Origin: Rhodocyclaceae bacterium
GTDB lineage: Bacteria; Pseudomonadota; Gammaproteobacteria; Burkholderiales; Rhodocyclaceae
Length of the DNA: 45,179 nucleotides
Direction: 5' to 3'
Assembly (NCBI GenBank): GCA_025353195.1
Contig: JANXRC010000097.1
Span: 1-45,179 of the forward strand
The notes under the pieces are model-generated. The model saw only the letters and a program-made list of their open reading frames with translations, had not been told where the DNA came from and did not search any database. How positions within the stretch are numbered: the stretch's first letter is position 1; each line of letters begins with the position of its first letter. This document shows, in pieces, positions 34,565-42,698 of the stretch. A program made the translations under genes and the position numbers.

Positions 34565-35764
34565 TCAGGTGGCGAGTTCGGCGACGTGCCGCGCGATTAT
34601 CCATTCTTCGTTGGTGGGTATGACACAGACGTCGACTTGGCTATCGGCCGCCGAAATTTTCGACGCGTTGGCTGCATTGGCGGCCGGATTCAACTTCAAT
34701 CCGAGCCAGCCGAGCCGGGCACAAACCTGTTCCCTGATCGGGGCGCCATGCTCGCCGATGCCGCCGGTGAATATCAGCGCATCGAGCCCCCCCAGCGCGG
34801 CCGTCAGCGAGCCGATTTCACGCACGATGCGGTAGCAGAACAGATCGATGGCTTCGCGCGCTTCGGGCGCCGCGGAATCGAGCAGTATGCGCATGTCCTG
34901 ACTGATACCGGACACGCCCAGCAGGCCTGATTCCTTGTAGAGCAGTCGCGTCAGGGCCTTTACATCCATCTGCTGATAGTCCATCAGATACAGCAGCACG
35001 CCGGGATCGAGATTGCCGGTGCGGGTACCCATCATCAGGCCATCGACCGCCGTGAAGCCCATGGTCGAGGCCTGACTCTTGAGATCCCGCATCGCGCACA
35101 TCGACGCGCCATTGCCCAGATGCGCGACGACGACGCGCCCCCGGGCGCGCTTGCTGTCAAGGTGCTGCGGCAAGACCTCGGCAATGTATTCGTAAGACAG
35201 GCCATGAAAACCATAGCGGCGCACGCCCTGCGCGGTGATGGCGCGGGGCAGGGCAAACAGTTGCGCCACCTCGGGCTGGCTGCGGTGAAACGCCGTGTCG
35301 AAGCAGGCGACCTGCGGGATGCCCGGCAATGCCGCAGTCAGGGTATCGATACCGGCAAGATTGTGCGGCTGGTGCAGGGGGGCCAGCGGAATGAAGCCAC
35401 GCAGCGCACCGACGATGTCGGGATTGAGCACGATCGGTTGCGAGAACTGTTGTGCTCCATGCACCACGCGATGGCCGACGCCGGATATGTGCCAGCCGGC
35501 CTCGCGTCGATGCAGCCAGTCGACCAGAAAGCTCAGCGCAGCCTGGTGCGGAGTAATGGCCGGGCCGTCGAGGTCGAGATCGAGATCATCGAGTACGCGG
35601 CCGCCTGCGTCCTTTGCCTTGAAGTGCGCAGGCTGACCGACGGCGCCTATGCCATCGATCAGGCCGACCAACTCGGGCTGCTGCGGTATGGTTGCCTTGC
35701 GCGCGAACAGCGCGAACTTGATCGAGGACGAGCCGGCATTGAGGGTGAGGATGGCATCGGCCAT
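34565..35764 (-). CDS. ackA: Acetate kinase
   Basis: A 399-aa enzyme converting acetyl phosphate and ADP to acetate and ATP. Signature 1 is ILTLNAGSSSIKFALF, signature 2 is RRYGFHGLSYEYIA; the catalytic AHLGNGASMCA, MGTRTGNLDPG and FTGGIGEHGAPIREQVC are all intact. The start at ATG 35764 gives the normal N-terminus; the frame remains open far upstream but reads through the neighbour in the wrong frame. It is 14 bases downstream of the MaoC-Pta gene and must be co-transcribed with it. Confidence 0.95.
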   Translation of the reverse strand: MADAILTLNAGSSSIKFALFARKATIPQQPELVGLIDGIGAVGQPAHFKAKDAGGRVLDDLDLDLDGPAITPHQAALSFLVDWLHRREAGWHISGVGHRVVHGAQQFSQPIVLNPDIVGALRGFIPLAPLHQPHNLAGIDTLTAALPGIPQVACFDTAFHRSQPEVAQLFALPRAITAQGVRRYGFHGLSYEYIAEVLPQHLDSKRARGRVVVAHLGNGASMCAMRDLKSQASTMGFTAVDGLMMGTRTGNLDPGVLLYLMDYQQMDVKALTRLLYKESGLLGVSGISQDMRILLDSAAPEAREAIDLFCYRIVREIGSLTAALGGLDALIFTGGIGEHGAPIREQVCARLGWLGLKLNPAANAANASKISAADSQVDVCVIPTNEEWIIARHVAELAT

Positions 35765-35778
35765 ATGCGAACTTCTGT

Positions 35779-37197
35779 TCAGATTTTTTTGCGCTTCGAA
35801 TGCGCCATGACCATCGCCACGGCGGTGGAGGCAGTGCGTGTTTCGGCCGAATCGGAGCGGCTGGTCAGCACGATCGGCACCCGGGCGCCGAGCACGATGC
35901 CCGAGGTCAGCGCGTCGGCCAGATATTCGAGCTGCTTGGCCAGCATGTTGCCGGATTCGATGTCGGGGACCAGCAGGATGTCGGCCTGACCGGCGACTGC
36001 CGACTTGATGCCCTTGGTTCGCGCGGCGACTACCGAGATGGCGTTGTCGAAGGCCAGCGGGCCATCCAGCAAGCCGCCGGTAATCTGGCCGCGGTCCGCC
36101 ATCTTGCACAGGGCTGCGGCGTCGAGCGTAGCCTGCATCTTGATATTGACGGTCTCCACCGCAGCGAGAATCGCCACCTTGGGGTCGGGAATCTTCAACA
36201 TGTGAGCCAGGTCGATCGCGTTCTGCACGATGTCGACCTTGTCTTCCAGATTGGGCGCGACATTCACCGCCGCATCGGTAATGAACAGCAGGCGCGGATA
36301 GGTCGGCACGTCCATCAGGAAAACGTGGCTGATGCGCCGCTCGGTGCGCAGACCGGTAATCTTGTCGATCACCTCGCTCATCAACTCGTCGGTATGCAGC
36401 GAACCTTTCATCAGCGCCTGGACCTGACCTTCGCGCGCCAGCGATACGGCGACCTCGGCAGCGGCGTGGCTGTGGGCAACATTTATCAGTGTGCAACCGT
36501 AGAGGTCCAGCTGGCTGGCTTCGGCCAACTGCCGAATCTTGTCTTCGGGGCCGACCAGGGTGGGGATGATCAGGCCGCGATCGCGTGCCAGCAGCGCGCC
36601 CTTGAGCGACTCGGTATCGCAGGGATGGACCACGGCCATCGATATCGGAGCGAGCCCCTTGGTGATTTCCAGCAGGTGTTCAAAGCGCGCCTTCCTGTTT
36701 TGCGACAGCCTGAACTCAGGCAAGCTGGCCTTCAGGCGCTTGATTTTTTCAGTCGGCGCCAGCACCTCGGCGGTACCGCTGATGACCTTCTGCCCGTCCT
36801 GGTTGGTGCACACGCAATCGAGCATCATGTGGTGGTTGCGGGGAAACTTCTTCTGGCAGGTGATGGTGACCGTCAGGGTGTCGCCGACCCGCACCGGCAG
36901 CGCGAAGTGCAGCGACTGGTCAAGGTATACGGTGCCCGGGCCGGGAAACTGGGTGCCGAGCACATTGGAAATGAGCGCGCCACCCCACATGCCATGCGCA
37001 ATCACCTCGCGCAGCAATGACGAATGCGCGTATTCGGGATCGACGTGCGATGGGTTGATGTCGCCCGACATGATGGCGTACATCTGGATATCTTCCTGAC
37101 GCAGCGTGCGAACCAGCGTTGCGCTGTCACCGATGGCGATTTCGTCGAAGGTGCGGTTTTCGATGTATTCGGAATTGAGGGCCTGAATCTGGGTCAT
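35779..37197 (-). CDS. MaoC hot-dog / phosphate acetyl(butyryl)transferase fusion
   Basis: A 472-aa two-domain protein. Residues about 15-140 form a MaoC-type (R)-enoyl-CoA hydratase domain (FDEIAIGDSATLVRTLRQEDIQMYAIMSGDINPSHVDPEYA, then HGMWGGALISNVLG). Residues about 165-465 form a PTA_PTB domain (LKGALLARDRGLIIPTLVGP, MKGSLHTDELM, FITDAAVNVAPN, GPLAFDNAIS, LLVPDIESGNMLAKQL). Pta-like transfer between acyl phosphate and acyl-CoA is expected, with acetyl- or butyryl-CoA both possible. AGGGAG precedes the ATG. With AckA it forms an acetyl-phosphate module next to the sulfoacetate-type cluster. Confidence 0.9.
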   Translation of the reverse strand: MTQIQALNSEYIENRTFDEIAIGDSATLVRTLRQEDIQMYAIMSGDINPSHVDPEYAHSSLLREVIAHGMWGGALISNVLGTQFPGPGTVYLDQSLHFALPVRVGDTLTVTITCQKKFPRNHHMMLDCVCTNQDGQKVISGTAEVLAPTEKIKRLKASLPEFRLSQNRKARFEHLLEITKGLAPISMAVVHPCDTESLKGALLARDRGLIIPTLVGPEDKIRQLAEASQLDLYGCTLINVAHSHAAAEVAVSLAREGQVQALMKGSLHTDELMSEVIDKITGLRTERRISHVFLMDVPTYPRLLFITDAAVNVAPNLEDKVDIVQNAIDLAHMLKIPDPKVAILAAVETVNIKMQATLDAAALCKMADRGQITGGLLDGPLAFDNAISVVAARTKGIKSAVAGQADILLVPDIESGNMLAKQLEYLADALTSGIVLGARVPIVLTSRSDSAETRTASTAVAMVMAHSKRKKI

Positions 37198-37218
37198 GAG
37201 CGCGCTCCCTGAGCTGAC

Positions 37219-37247
37219 ATTATGATCTTAGCGCGAAGTTGCTGCAA
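37219..37247 (-). promoter_or_regulatory. Candidate promoter of the MaoC-Pta/ackA operon
   Basis: On the minus strand TTGCAG, 17 bases, CATAAT, about 22 bases ahead of the start codon. The -10 matches five of six positions; the -35 only three. Confidence 0.4.
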
Positions 37248-37380
37248 TGCAATAAGTCATTTCAGATACTCAATTGTTCTTTGATCTGCGTCAGGAACTG
37301 CGCGCTGCACCCGGGTTTCCATACGCTCGCAATTACGTCCAGGACTTGCCTCCGGGCGACAGTGAATATCCCCTGGCCGG

Positions 37381-38919
37381 TCAGCGCTGAGTCGCGGCCG
37401 CATTGTGCGGTATCGGATCCAGCAGCTTGAGCCGTTGCACCTTGCCCGAGGGCCCGCGCGGCAGGTCGCTGACGAAACGGAACAGCTTGGGCGTCTTGTA
37501 GGCGCCGAGTTCGCGCCGGCAGTGTTCGCGCAGTTCCGCCTCGCTGCAGGCGGTGTCCGCTCGGAGCACGACGCAGGCCAGGATTTCTTGGCCGTACTGC
37601 GTGTCGGGAATGCCGACCGCGGCCGCCTCGGCGACGGCCGGGTGGGTGAGCAGCGCCTCGTCGATTTCGCGCGGGGCGATGTTCTCGCCGCCCTTAATGA
37701 TCAGCTCCTTGATGCGTCCGGTGACGAACAAGAATCCATCCGCGTCCATATAGCCCAGATCGCCGGTGTGCAGCCAGCCGTCCACTTCCAGGGTTCGCGC
37801 AGTCTCGACCGGATCCTTGTAGTAGCAGGTCATCACATTCGGCCCGCGCACCATGATCTCGCCGATTTCGCCGGCCGGAATCGCCGTACCGCCAGCGCCG
37901 ACTATCTTCGCTTCGTTGCCGAACGCCGGGCCGGGGCTGCCGACCTTGCGCTGCTGCGGTGCCAGCGGGTTGGAGAAGCAGGGTGCGGCGGTCTCGGTGA
38001 GCCCCATGGTCTCGATGATGCCGATGCCGAATTTCTTCTCGAAGGCCAGATGCTGTGCCGGTGGCAGCGGGGCCGAGGCCGAGCGGCAGAAGCGTAGTGC
38101 CGAGGCGTCCAGGTCCAGCGCCGCGAGGTCGGGCCCGTTGAGCAGGTAGGCAATGATGGTCGGCACGACATTGAGCCAGGTGCAGTGTTGTGCAATCGCC
38201 ACTTGCCAGAAGTTGTTACTGCTGAAGCGATGCGGCAGCACCAGGCTGCCGCCATGGATCAGCGGCGAGATTGCGGTGACTACCTGTGCGTTGATGTGAT
38301 AGAGCGGCAGTACGGCCATCACACGGTCGTCGGGGCCGAGCTGGTGGGCGTCGGAGACGAACTCGCCGCCCGACACCACGGCGCGCTGCGACAGCACGAC
38401 GCCCTTGGGTTTGCCGGTAGTGCCGGAGGTGTACATCATCAGCGCCGCATCGCCCGCTCCGGGTGCCTGCGGCATCGCGCCGTCGGCACTCGCTGCCGGC
38501 ACGAACTCTTCGGCGTCGACGTCGCAGACGATCATCTTCGGCGGCCGGGCGAGATTGGCGGCGGCCAGCTGCAGGCGCTCGAGCTGGTCCGGCGCGACGA
38601 ACACGATCTCGGCATCGCTGTGCTCGAGAACGTAACTGAGCTGCGAGGGCTGCGCCAGCATGTTGAGCGGGGTGATGCAGTAGCCGCCGTACATGGCGCC
38701 GATGAACAGGCGGCAGGTCTGGTAACCGTTGTGCATCAGCAGCGCCACCTTGGCGCCGGGCTGGATGCCCTGTTCCAGCAGATAGGCGGCCAGGTGCTGG
38801 GACGCCGCCTGCAGACCGAGGAAACTCATGGCGAGTCCGGTTTCAGGCGCGATCAGGTAGGTCGCGGTGGGACGCTGCGTCGCCTGCCGGTCGACGTGCG
38901 CGCGTATGGTGTGCAGCAT
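37381..38919 (-). CDS. sauT: Acyl-CoA ligase, probable sulfoacetate-CoA ligase
   Basis: A 512-aa AMP-forming ligase. The P-loop-like YTSGTTGKPKG, the A5 motif METMGLTETAAP-type (GIIETMGLTETAAPCFSNP), the hinge WLHTGDLGYMDADGFLFVTGRIKELIIKGGENIAPREID and the catalytic lysine at GPSGKVQR are all intact. Context gives the proposed substrate: it is four bases behind an acylating aldehyde dehydrogenase, in one strand with an MFS transporter and opposite an IclR regulator, the gene set of sauSTU/sauR in Cupriavidus necator. The assignment rests on context, not on substrate-pocket residues. A reverse copy of the dispersed 22-bp motif codes for VGAGGTA near residue 340. Confidence 0.75.
   Translation of the reverse strand: MLHTIRAHVDRQATQRPTATYLIAPETGLAMSFLGLQAASQHLAAYLLEQGIQPGAKVALLMHNGYQTCRLFIGAMYGGYCITPLNMLAQPSQLSYVLEHSDAEIVFVAPDQLERLQLAAANLARPPKMIVCDVDAEEFVPAASADGAMPQAPGAGDAALMMYTSGTTGKPKGVVLSQRAVVSGGEFVSDAHQLGPDDRVMAVLPLYHINAQVVTAISPLIHGGSLVLPHRFSSNNFWQVAIAQHCTWLNVVPTIIAYLLNGPDLAALDLDASALRFCRSASAPLPPAQHLAFEKKFGIGIIETMGLTETAAPCFSNPLAPQQRKVGSPGPAFGNEAKIVGAGGTAIPAGEIGEIMVRGPNVMTCYYKDPVETARTLEVDGWLHTGDLGYMDADGFLFVTGRIKELIIKGGENIAPREIDEALLTHPAVAEAAAVGIPDTQYGQEILACVVLRADTACSEAELREHCRRELGAYKTPKLFRFVSDLPRGPSGKVQRLKLLDPIPHNAAATQR
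37882..37903 (-). repeat. Dispersed 22-bp motif, copy in the CoA ligase gene
   Basis: On the minus strand, in the sense of the gene: core AGTCGGCGCT followed by GGCGGTACGGCG; encodes VGAGGTA. Confidence 0.75.
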
Positions 38920-38923
38920 GGAC

Positions 38924-40351
38924 CTATTTCCCGTACTTGCGGAAATGCTCGCCGAAGATGTCTTCCAGCGTCGGCACCTGCTGCGGAATCTTGCGCGAGA
39001 TGCGCGTGATGTTCAGATAGTGCCGGTAGTTCATGTTGTCGGAGAAGTTGTTGCGGCCCCAGGTGCCGCAGCCCATCGACAGGGAAAACGGCAGTCCGTT
39101 GTCGAAGCTGCCGCCGGTGGCGTAGCAGTGGATCTGGTTGACGATCACCCGCGACACGGGAAGTTCGAGTCCCAGGCGCAGGATGTGCTGGTCGTCGGCG
39201 CTGTGGATGCCGACCGAATGGCCGGCGCCCTGGTAGGCGTAGATGTCGGCGACGATCTGGCAGGCATGGTCGAAATCGCGCGCCCGATACACCGCCATCA
39301 CCGGCGCCAGCTTCTCGCCGGAGAATGGACAGTTCGGGCCGGTGCCGTCTTCGCGCACCATCAGGAATGCGGCGCGGGCGACTTCCGGCCGCACCAGCCC
39401 GGCGAGCCCGGCGATGGTGGCCGTGGATTGCGCCGTGGTCTGCGCGTTGAGCTTGCCGTGGGGCCACATCTCGGCCTGCAGGCGGGCCTTCTCCTCGCCG
39501 TCGAGCAGTACGCCGCCGGCCTTTTCAAGGGCGGCGAGGGCGGCATCGAACACGGCATCGAGAATCACCACGCTGTTTTCGGAGGAGCAACTGGTGGCGT
39601 TGTCGAAGGTTTTGGAAAGGGCGATCGATGCAGCGGCATCGACCAGGTTCGCCGACACGTCGATGATGGCCGCCACGTTGCCGGCGCCGACGCCGAAGGC
39701 CGGCGTACCGCTGGCATAGGCGGCACGCACGTTGGCCTGGGAACCGGTGGCGACCACCAGGTCGGCCTGGCGCATCAGGGCCTGCGTCGCATCCTTAGTT
39801 ATGGGCGCGGGCAGCATCTGCACCAAGTCCTGCGGGGCGCCCACCTTCGCCAGTTCGGCATTGACGTACCCGATCAGCGTGGCGCAGGTGCTCGCGCCCT
39901 TGGGCGAGGGGGCGACGATGACCGCATTGCGTCCCTTGAGCGCGTTGATGATCTTGTTGGCGGGTGTTGCCCCGGGATTGGTCGACGGCGTGATCGCCGC
40001 CACCACGCCTACCGGCCGCGCGATCTCGACGATGCCCCGTTCCGGATATTCGGCAATCACGCCGACGCTTCTGGCGCCCTTGAGGTCGCGCAGCAGGCCC
40101 AGCGTCTTGCGGTGGTTCTTGGTGAACTTGTCCGCGACCACGCCCAGCCCGGTGTCGCGCACGGCCATTTCCGCCAGCGCACGGTTGCGCTCTGGCTCCA
40201 TGATTGCCCAGCCGGCGGCTACAACGACTTCGTCAACTTGCTCCTGGTTCCATTGCTCAAACAGGCGTTGAGCCGAACGTGCGCGGGAGATCAATTGTTG
40301 GACTGCTGATCCTCCGGATTCAATTTGGTCATGTTGCGGGTTTAGGTCCAT
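38924..40351 (-). CDS. sauS: CoA-acylating aldehyde dehydrogenase, probable sulfoacetaldehyde dehydrogenase
   Basis: A 475-aa NAD(P)-dependent acylating dehydrogenase. The nucleophile is the Cys in NATSCSSENSVV; the cofactor region is VGVVAAITPSTNPGATPANKIINALKGRNAVIVAPSPKG; the C-terminal GCGTWGRNNFSDNMNYRHYLNITRIS is typical of the AdhE-N/EutE/SauS subgroup. In Cupriavidus SauS reduces sulfoacetyl-CoA to sulfoacetaldehyde. Other members act on acetyl-, propionyl- or succinyl-CoA, so the specificity here is inferred from the neighbours. AGGAG precedes the ATG. It starts 78 bases behind the transporter gene. Confidence 0.78.
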   Translation of the reverse strand: MDLNPQHDQIESGGSAVQQLISRARSAQRLFEQWNQEQVDEVVVAAGWAIMEPERNRALAEMAVRDTGLGVVADKFTKNHRKTLGLLRDLKGARSVGVIAEYPERGIVEIARPVGVVAAITPSTNPGATPANKIINALKGRNAVIVAPSPKGASTCATLIGYVNAELAKVGAPQDLVQMLPAPITKDATQALMRQADLVVATGSQANVRAAYASGTPAFGVGAGNVAAIIDVSANLVDAAASIALSKTFDNATSCSSENSVVILDAVFDAALAALEKAGGVLLDGEEKARLQAEMWPHGKLNAQTTAQSTATIAGLAGLVRPEVARAAFLMVREDGTGPNCPFSGEKLAPVMAVYRARDFDHACQIVADIYAYQGAGHSVGIHSADDQHILRLGLELPVSRVIVNQIHCYATGGSFDNGLPFSLSMGCGTWGRNNFSDNMNYRHYLNITRISRKIPQQVPTLEDIFGEHFRKYGK

Positions 40352-40429
40352 ATGCGGGAACTCCTCAATTCATTCGACATTCGATTGACCATGGTGGCCG
40401 TGGTGCGTGGCATCGTGGCCGAGGTATGG

Positions 40430-41683
40430 CTAATCGCAAGCTTTCCGTGTCGGATCGACGAACATGGCGCAGATCGCACCTATGCCCAGCAACCCGGCGG
40501 AAATCAGGAATGGCACTTCGTAACTTCCAGTGCGGTCGATCAGCACACCAAAAACTACAGGAGAAATCATCCCGGCAACGCCGAAACCGGTATTCATCAT
40601 GCCGCCGGCAGTACCCGCGAAACGTCCCGCGATGTCTATCGGCAAACTCCACAGAACGGCATTTGTCAGCTCAAGGAAAAAGAACGATGCCGAAAGCAGC
40701 AGAACCGCAGTGATGGGAGCAGTTGCATAGATCGCCGGCAGGATGAATGCTAGCGCACCACCGAGTCCCAGCACCAGCATGAACCGCCGAGCAAGCTTCA
40801 GGTTCCCGGTGCGCTTGTATATGGTGTCGGAGACGACCCCCCCAAGCGTATCGCCGATCACTCCCGCCATTAGCGGGAGTGTCGCAAACAAGGCCATTTG
40901 CTTGAGGTCAAAGCCGCGCGAATCCTTGAGGTAAGAAGGCAGCCAAGTCAGGAACACCCATAACGACCAGCCGTAGCAAAAATCTATGAAAGTTACGAGG
41001 CCCATGCAACGGATCATTCGTGCCCAGGGCGTCCGTTGTGATTCGACCTCTTTGGTTGCCTTCTCGTCAAAGCCGATTTCCTTCAGTTCTTCCGGCTTGA
41101 TCCACTTATGCTCCACAGGCGTGTTGCGGAACAGCCAGACATACAGCCCCGTCCAAAGCAAGCTGACCGCGCCGAGGATGAAGAACGATTCGCGCCAGCC
41201 GGACATGGCAACGATCGCCAGGACGATAGGCGGGGTGATGGCGCCGCCGAGGCGTGCGAAGCTGTGCGTAATACCCTGGGCAAAACCGCGTTCGCTTGGC
41301 GGGAACCAGTGGGTCATCGCACGGGTTGCCGAAGGGAAGGCACCACCTTCGCCGATGCCGAGAAGTACGCGAAAAACGATCAGGGATCCCAATCCCCATG
41401 CAAAGCCCGTGAGGATGGTGGCCACGGCCCAGATGATGCTGAGAATTGCGAGAACGAGACGCGGGCCGAACTTGTCGGAAAGCCAGCCACCAAAGATCTG
41501 CATCGCTGCGTACGGGTACGCGAACGCGGAGAAGATGAGGCCGAGTTCCGTGGCCGTGAGCCCCATTTCCTTTCTTAGCAGGGGTGCGGCAACCGAAATA
41601 TTTACACGATCGACGTAGGCGATGAAGTACATCAGGCACAGCACCGCGAGAATCGTATAACGAACCTTAAACATCTTCTTCAT
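40430..41683 (-). CDS. sauU: MFS transporter (ACS family), probable sulfoacetate importer
   Basis: A 417-aa, about 12-helix MFS protein of the anion:cation symporter type. The N-terminus FKVRYTILAVLCLMYFIAYVDRVNISVAAPLL is the ACS-family mark, with GWLSDKFGPR in the loop 2-3 motif and LLGIGEGGAFPSATRAMTHWFP in helices 4-5. The frame begins at an upstream TTG, but ATG 41683 is preceded by AGGAG and is the better start. It is the first gene of the minus-strand operon. Relatives carry sugar acids, aromatic acids and sulfonates; the sulfoacetate call comes from the operon. Confidence 0.78.
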   Translation of the reverse strand: MKKMFKVRYTILAVLCLMYFIAYVDRVNISVAAPLLRKEMGLTATELGLIFSAFAYPYAAMQIFGGWLSDKFGPRLVLAILSIIWAVATILTGFAWGLGSLIVFRVLLGIGEGGAFPSATRAMTHWFPPSERGFAQGITHSFARLGGAITPPIVLAIVAMSGWRESFFILGAVSLLWTGLYVWLFRNTPVEHKWIKPEELKEIGFDEKATKEVESQRTPWARMIRCMGLVTFIDFCYGWSLWVFLTWLPSYLKDSRGFDLKQMALFATLPLMAGVIGDTLGGVVSDTIYKRTGNLKLARRFMLVLGLGGALAFILPAIYATAPITAVLLLSASFFFLELTNAVLWSLPIDIAGRFAGTAGGMMNTGFGVAGMISPVVFGVLIDRTGSYEVPFLISAGLLGIGAICAMFVDPTRKACD

Positions 41684-41778
41684 GACTGGTCTCCTCAATT
41701 TGTTCTAACGTTGCTCCCATGCGTTCAGGGGCAGACGCTGTTTTTGTCTTGCGCGACAGCTTGGCTCATTGGATCAGA

Positions 41779-41805
41779 CTAAACGAGACCATGCGTCTCG
41801 TTTAG
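41779..41805. promoter_or_regulatory. Perfect 11-bp inverted repeat, candidate IclR operator
   Basis: CTAAACGAGAC (41779-41789), spacer CATGC, GTCTCGTTTAG (41795-41805). A further half-site GTCTCGTTT lies at 41857-41865 just ahead of the regulator gene. The position between divergent genes fits control of both the regulator and the transporter operon. Confidence 0.65.
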
Positions 41806-41856
41806 CTCCATAAGTGATGCATAAATCAATAAAACATCATCTTACTGATATTATTG

Positions 41857-41865
41857 GTCTCGTTT
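41857..41865 (+). promoter_or_regulatory. Third half-site GTCTCGTTT near the regulator promoter
   Basis: Same nonamer as the right arm of the palindrome at 41795, 62 bases (about six helical turns) downstream. A TATAAA follows at 41869-41874, just before the ribosome site and the ATG of the regulator. Confidence 0.45.
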
Positions 41866-41882
41866 CTTTATAAAGGTGATGC

Positions 41883-42674
41883 ATGCAAACCAGTCAGGAA
41901 AACTCCGCTGCGCTGCGTGCGTTTCGTGTACTCGAAACGCTTGCCGAATCATCGCGACCGCTGTCGCTGGCAGAGGTTGTCGATAAGATTGGGTTGCCCA
42001 AACAGACGATTCACCGCATTCTTAAACAAATGCAGGACAGCTGGCTGATAACGCGCAGCCCCGGTAGCCGCAACTACACTTGCTCGAGCCGGGTGAATCA
42101 CTTTGCGCTCAATGTCATGCTCAACTCGGGTGCCACGGCCGCGCGGCACGCAATTCTGAGCGACCTTGTCGAACAAATCGGCGAGACCTGCAACATAACC
42201 ATGTTGAGTGGAACCGATATCGTCTATATCGACCGGGTCGAGACCCAGTGGGCGCTGCGCGTGCATCTGCAGGCAGGATCGAGGGTGCCTCTGCACTGTA
42301 CCTCGTCGGGCAAACTGCTTCTGAGCCTGCTGCCCAAGGCCCAGCGAGAACGCTTGTTGCGGACTTTGCCGCTAGCCGCGATCTCGCAACAATCGATTAC
42401 CGATAGAACCGCATTACGCAAGGAACTGGAGCAGACACGACGTAGAAAGTTCGGCATCAACAATCAGGAAAACCTGCAGGGGATCATCGCCATCGCTGTC
42501 CCGATCATGCTTGACCGCAACCGTGCCTGCGCTGCGGTCGCGGTGCAAGCTCCGATCGCGCGCATGTCGCTCGAACAACTCCTTGCCCACTTGCCGGTGA
42601 TGAATGAGGCCGCCAGGCGGCTGAAGGAGACCTTCGTGGCCGATGCCAAGAGCCTGCGTGCCGGGTCTGAGTGA
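41883..42674 (+). CDS. sauR: IclR family transcriptional regulator
   Basis: A 263-aa regulator. The N-terminal winged helix (ALRAFRVLETLAESSRPLSLAEVVDKIGLPKQTIHRILKQMQ) is followed by the IclR effector domain (ISILGT-like stretch ETCNITMLSGTDIVYIDRVETQWALRVHL, then PLHCTSSGKLLLSLLP). It is divergent from the transporter-dehydrogenase-ligase operon with a perfect palindrome between. AAGGTG precedes the ATG. The divergent sauR of C. necator is the basis for the symbol; whether that protein is also of the IclR type I cannot check here. The gene ends 24 bases from the convergent cobT stop. Confidence 0.75.
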   Translation: MQTSQENSAALRAFRVLETLAESSRPLSLAEVVDKIGLPKQTIHRILKQMQDSWLITRSPGSRNYTCSSRVNHFALNVMLNSGATAARHAILSDLVEQIGETCNITMLSGTDIVYIDRVETQWALRVHLQAGSRVPLHCTSSGKLLLSLLPKAQRERLLRTLPLAAISQQSITDRTALRKELEQTRRRKFGINNQENLQGIIAIAVPIMLDRNRACAAVAVQAPIARMSLEQLLAHLPVMNEAARRLKETFVADAKSLRAGSE

Positions 42675-42698
42675 TGATCGACAGCCGGATACATGGAT

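Noticed and set aside
34324-34623. Small plus-strand open frame upstream of nrdJ
   Set aside because: Cys/Arg-rich composition without family similarity; overlaps the regulatory region and the end of ackA.
36751-36772. A tenth possible copy of the dispersed motif (AGTCGGCGCC and CGGCG end)
   Set aside because: Only about 16 of 22 positions match and the codons specify a conserved VLAPTEK stretch, so coincidence is likely.
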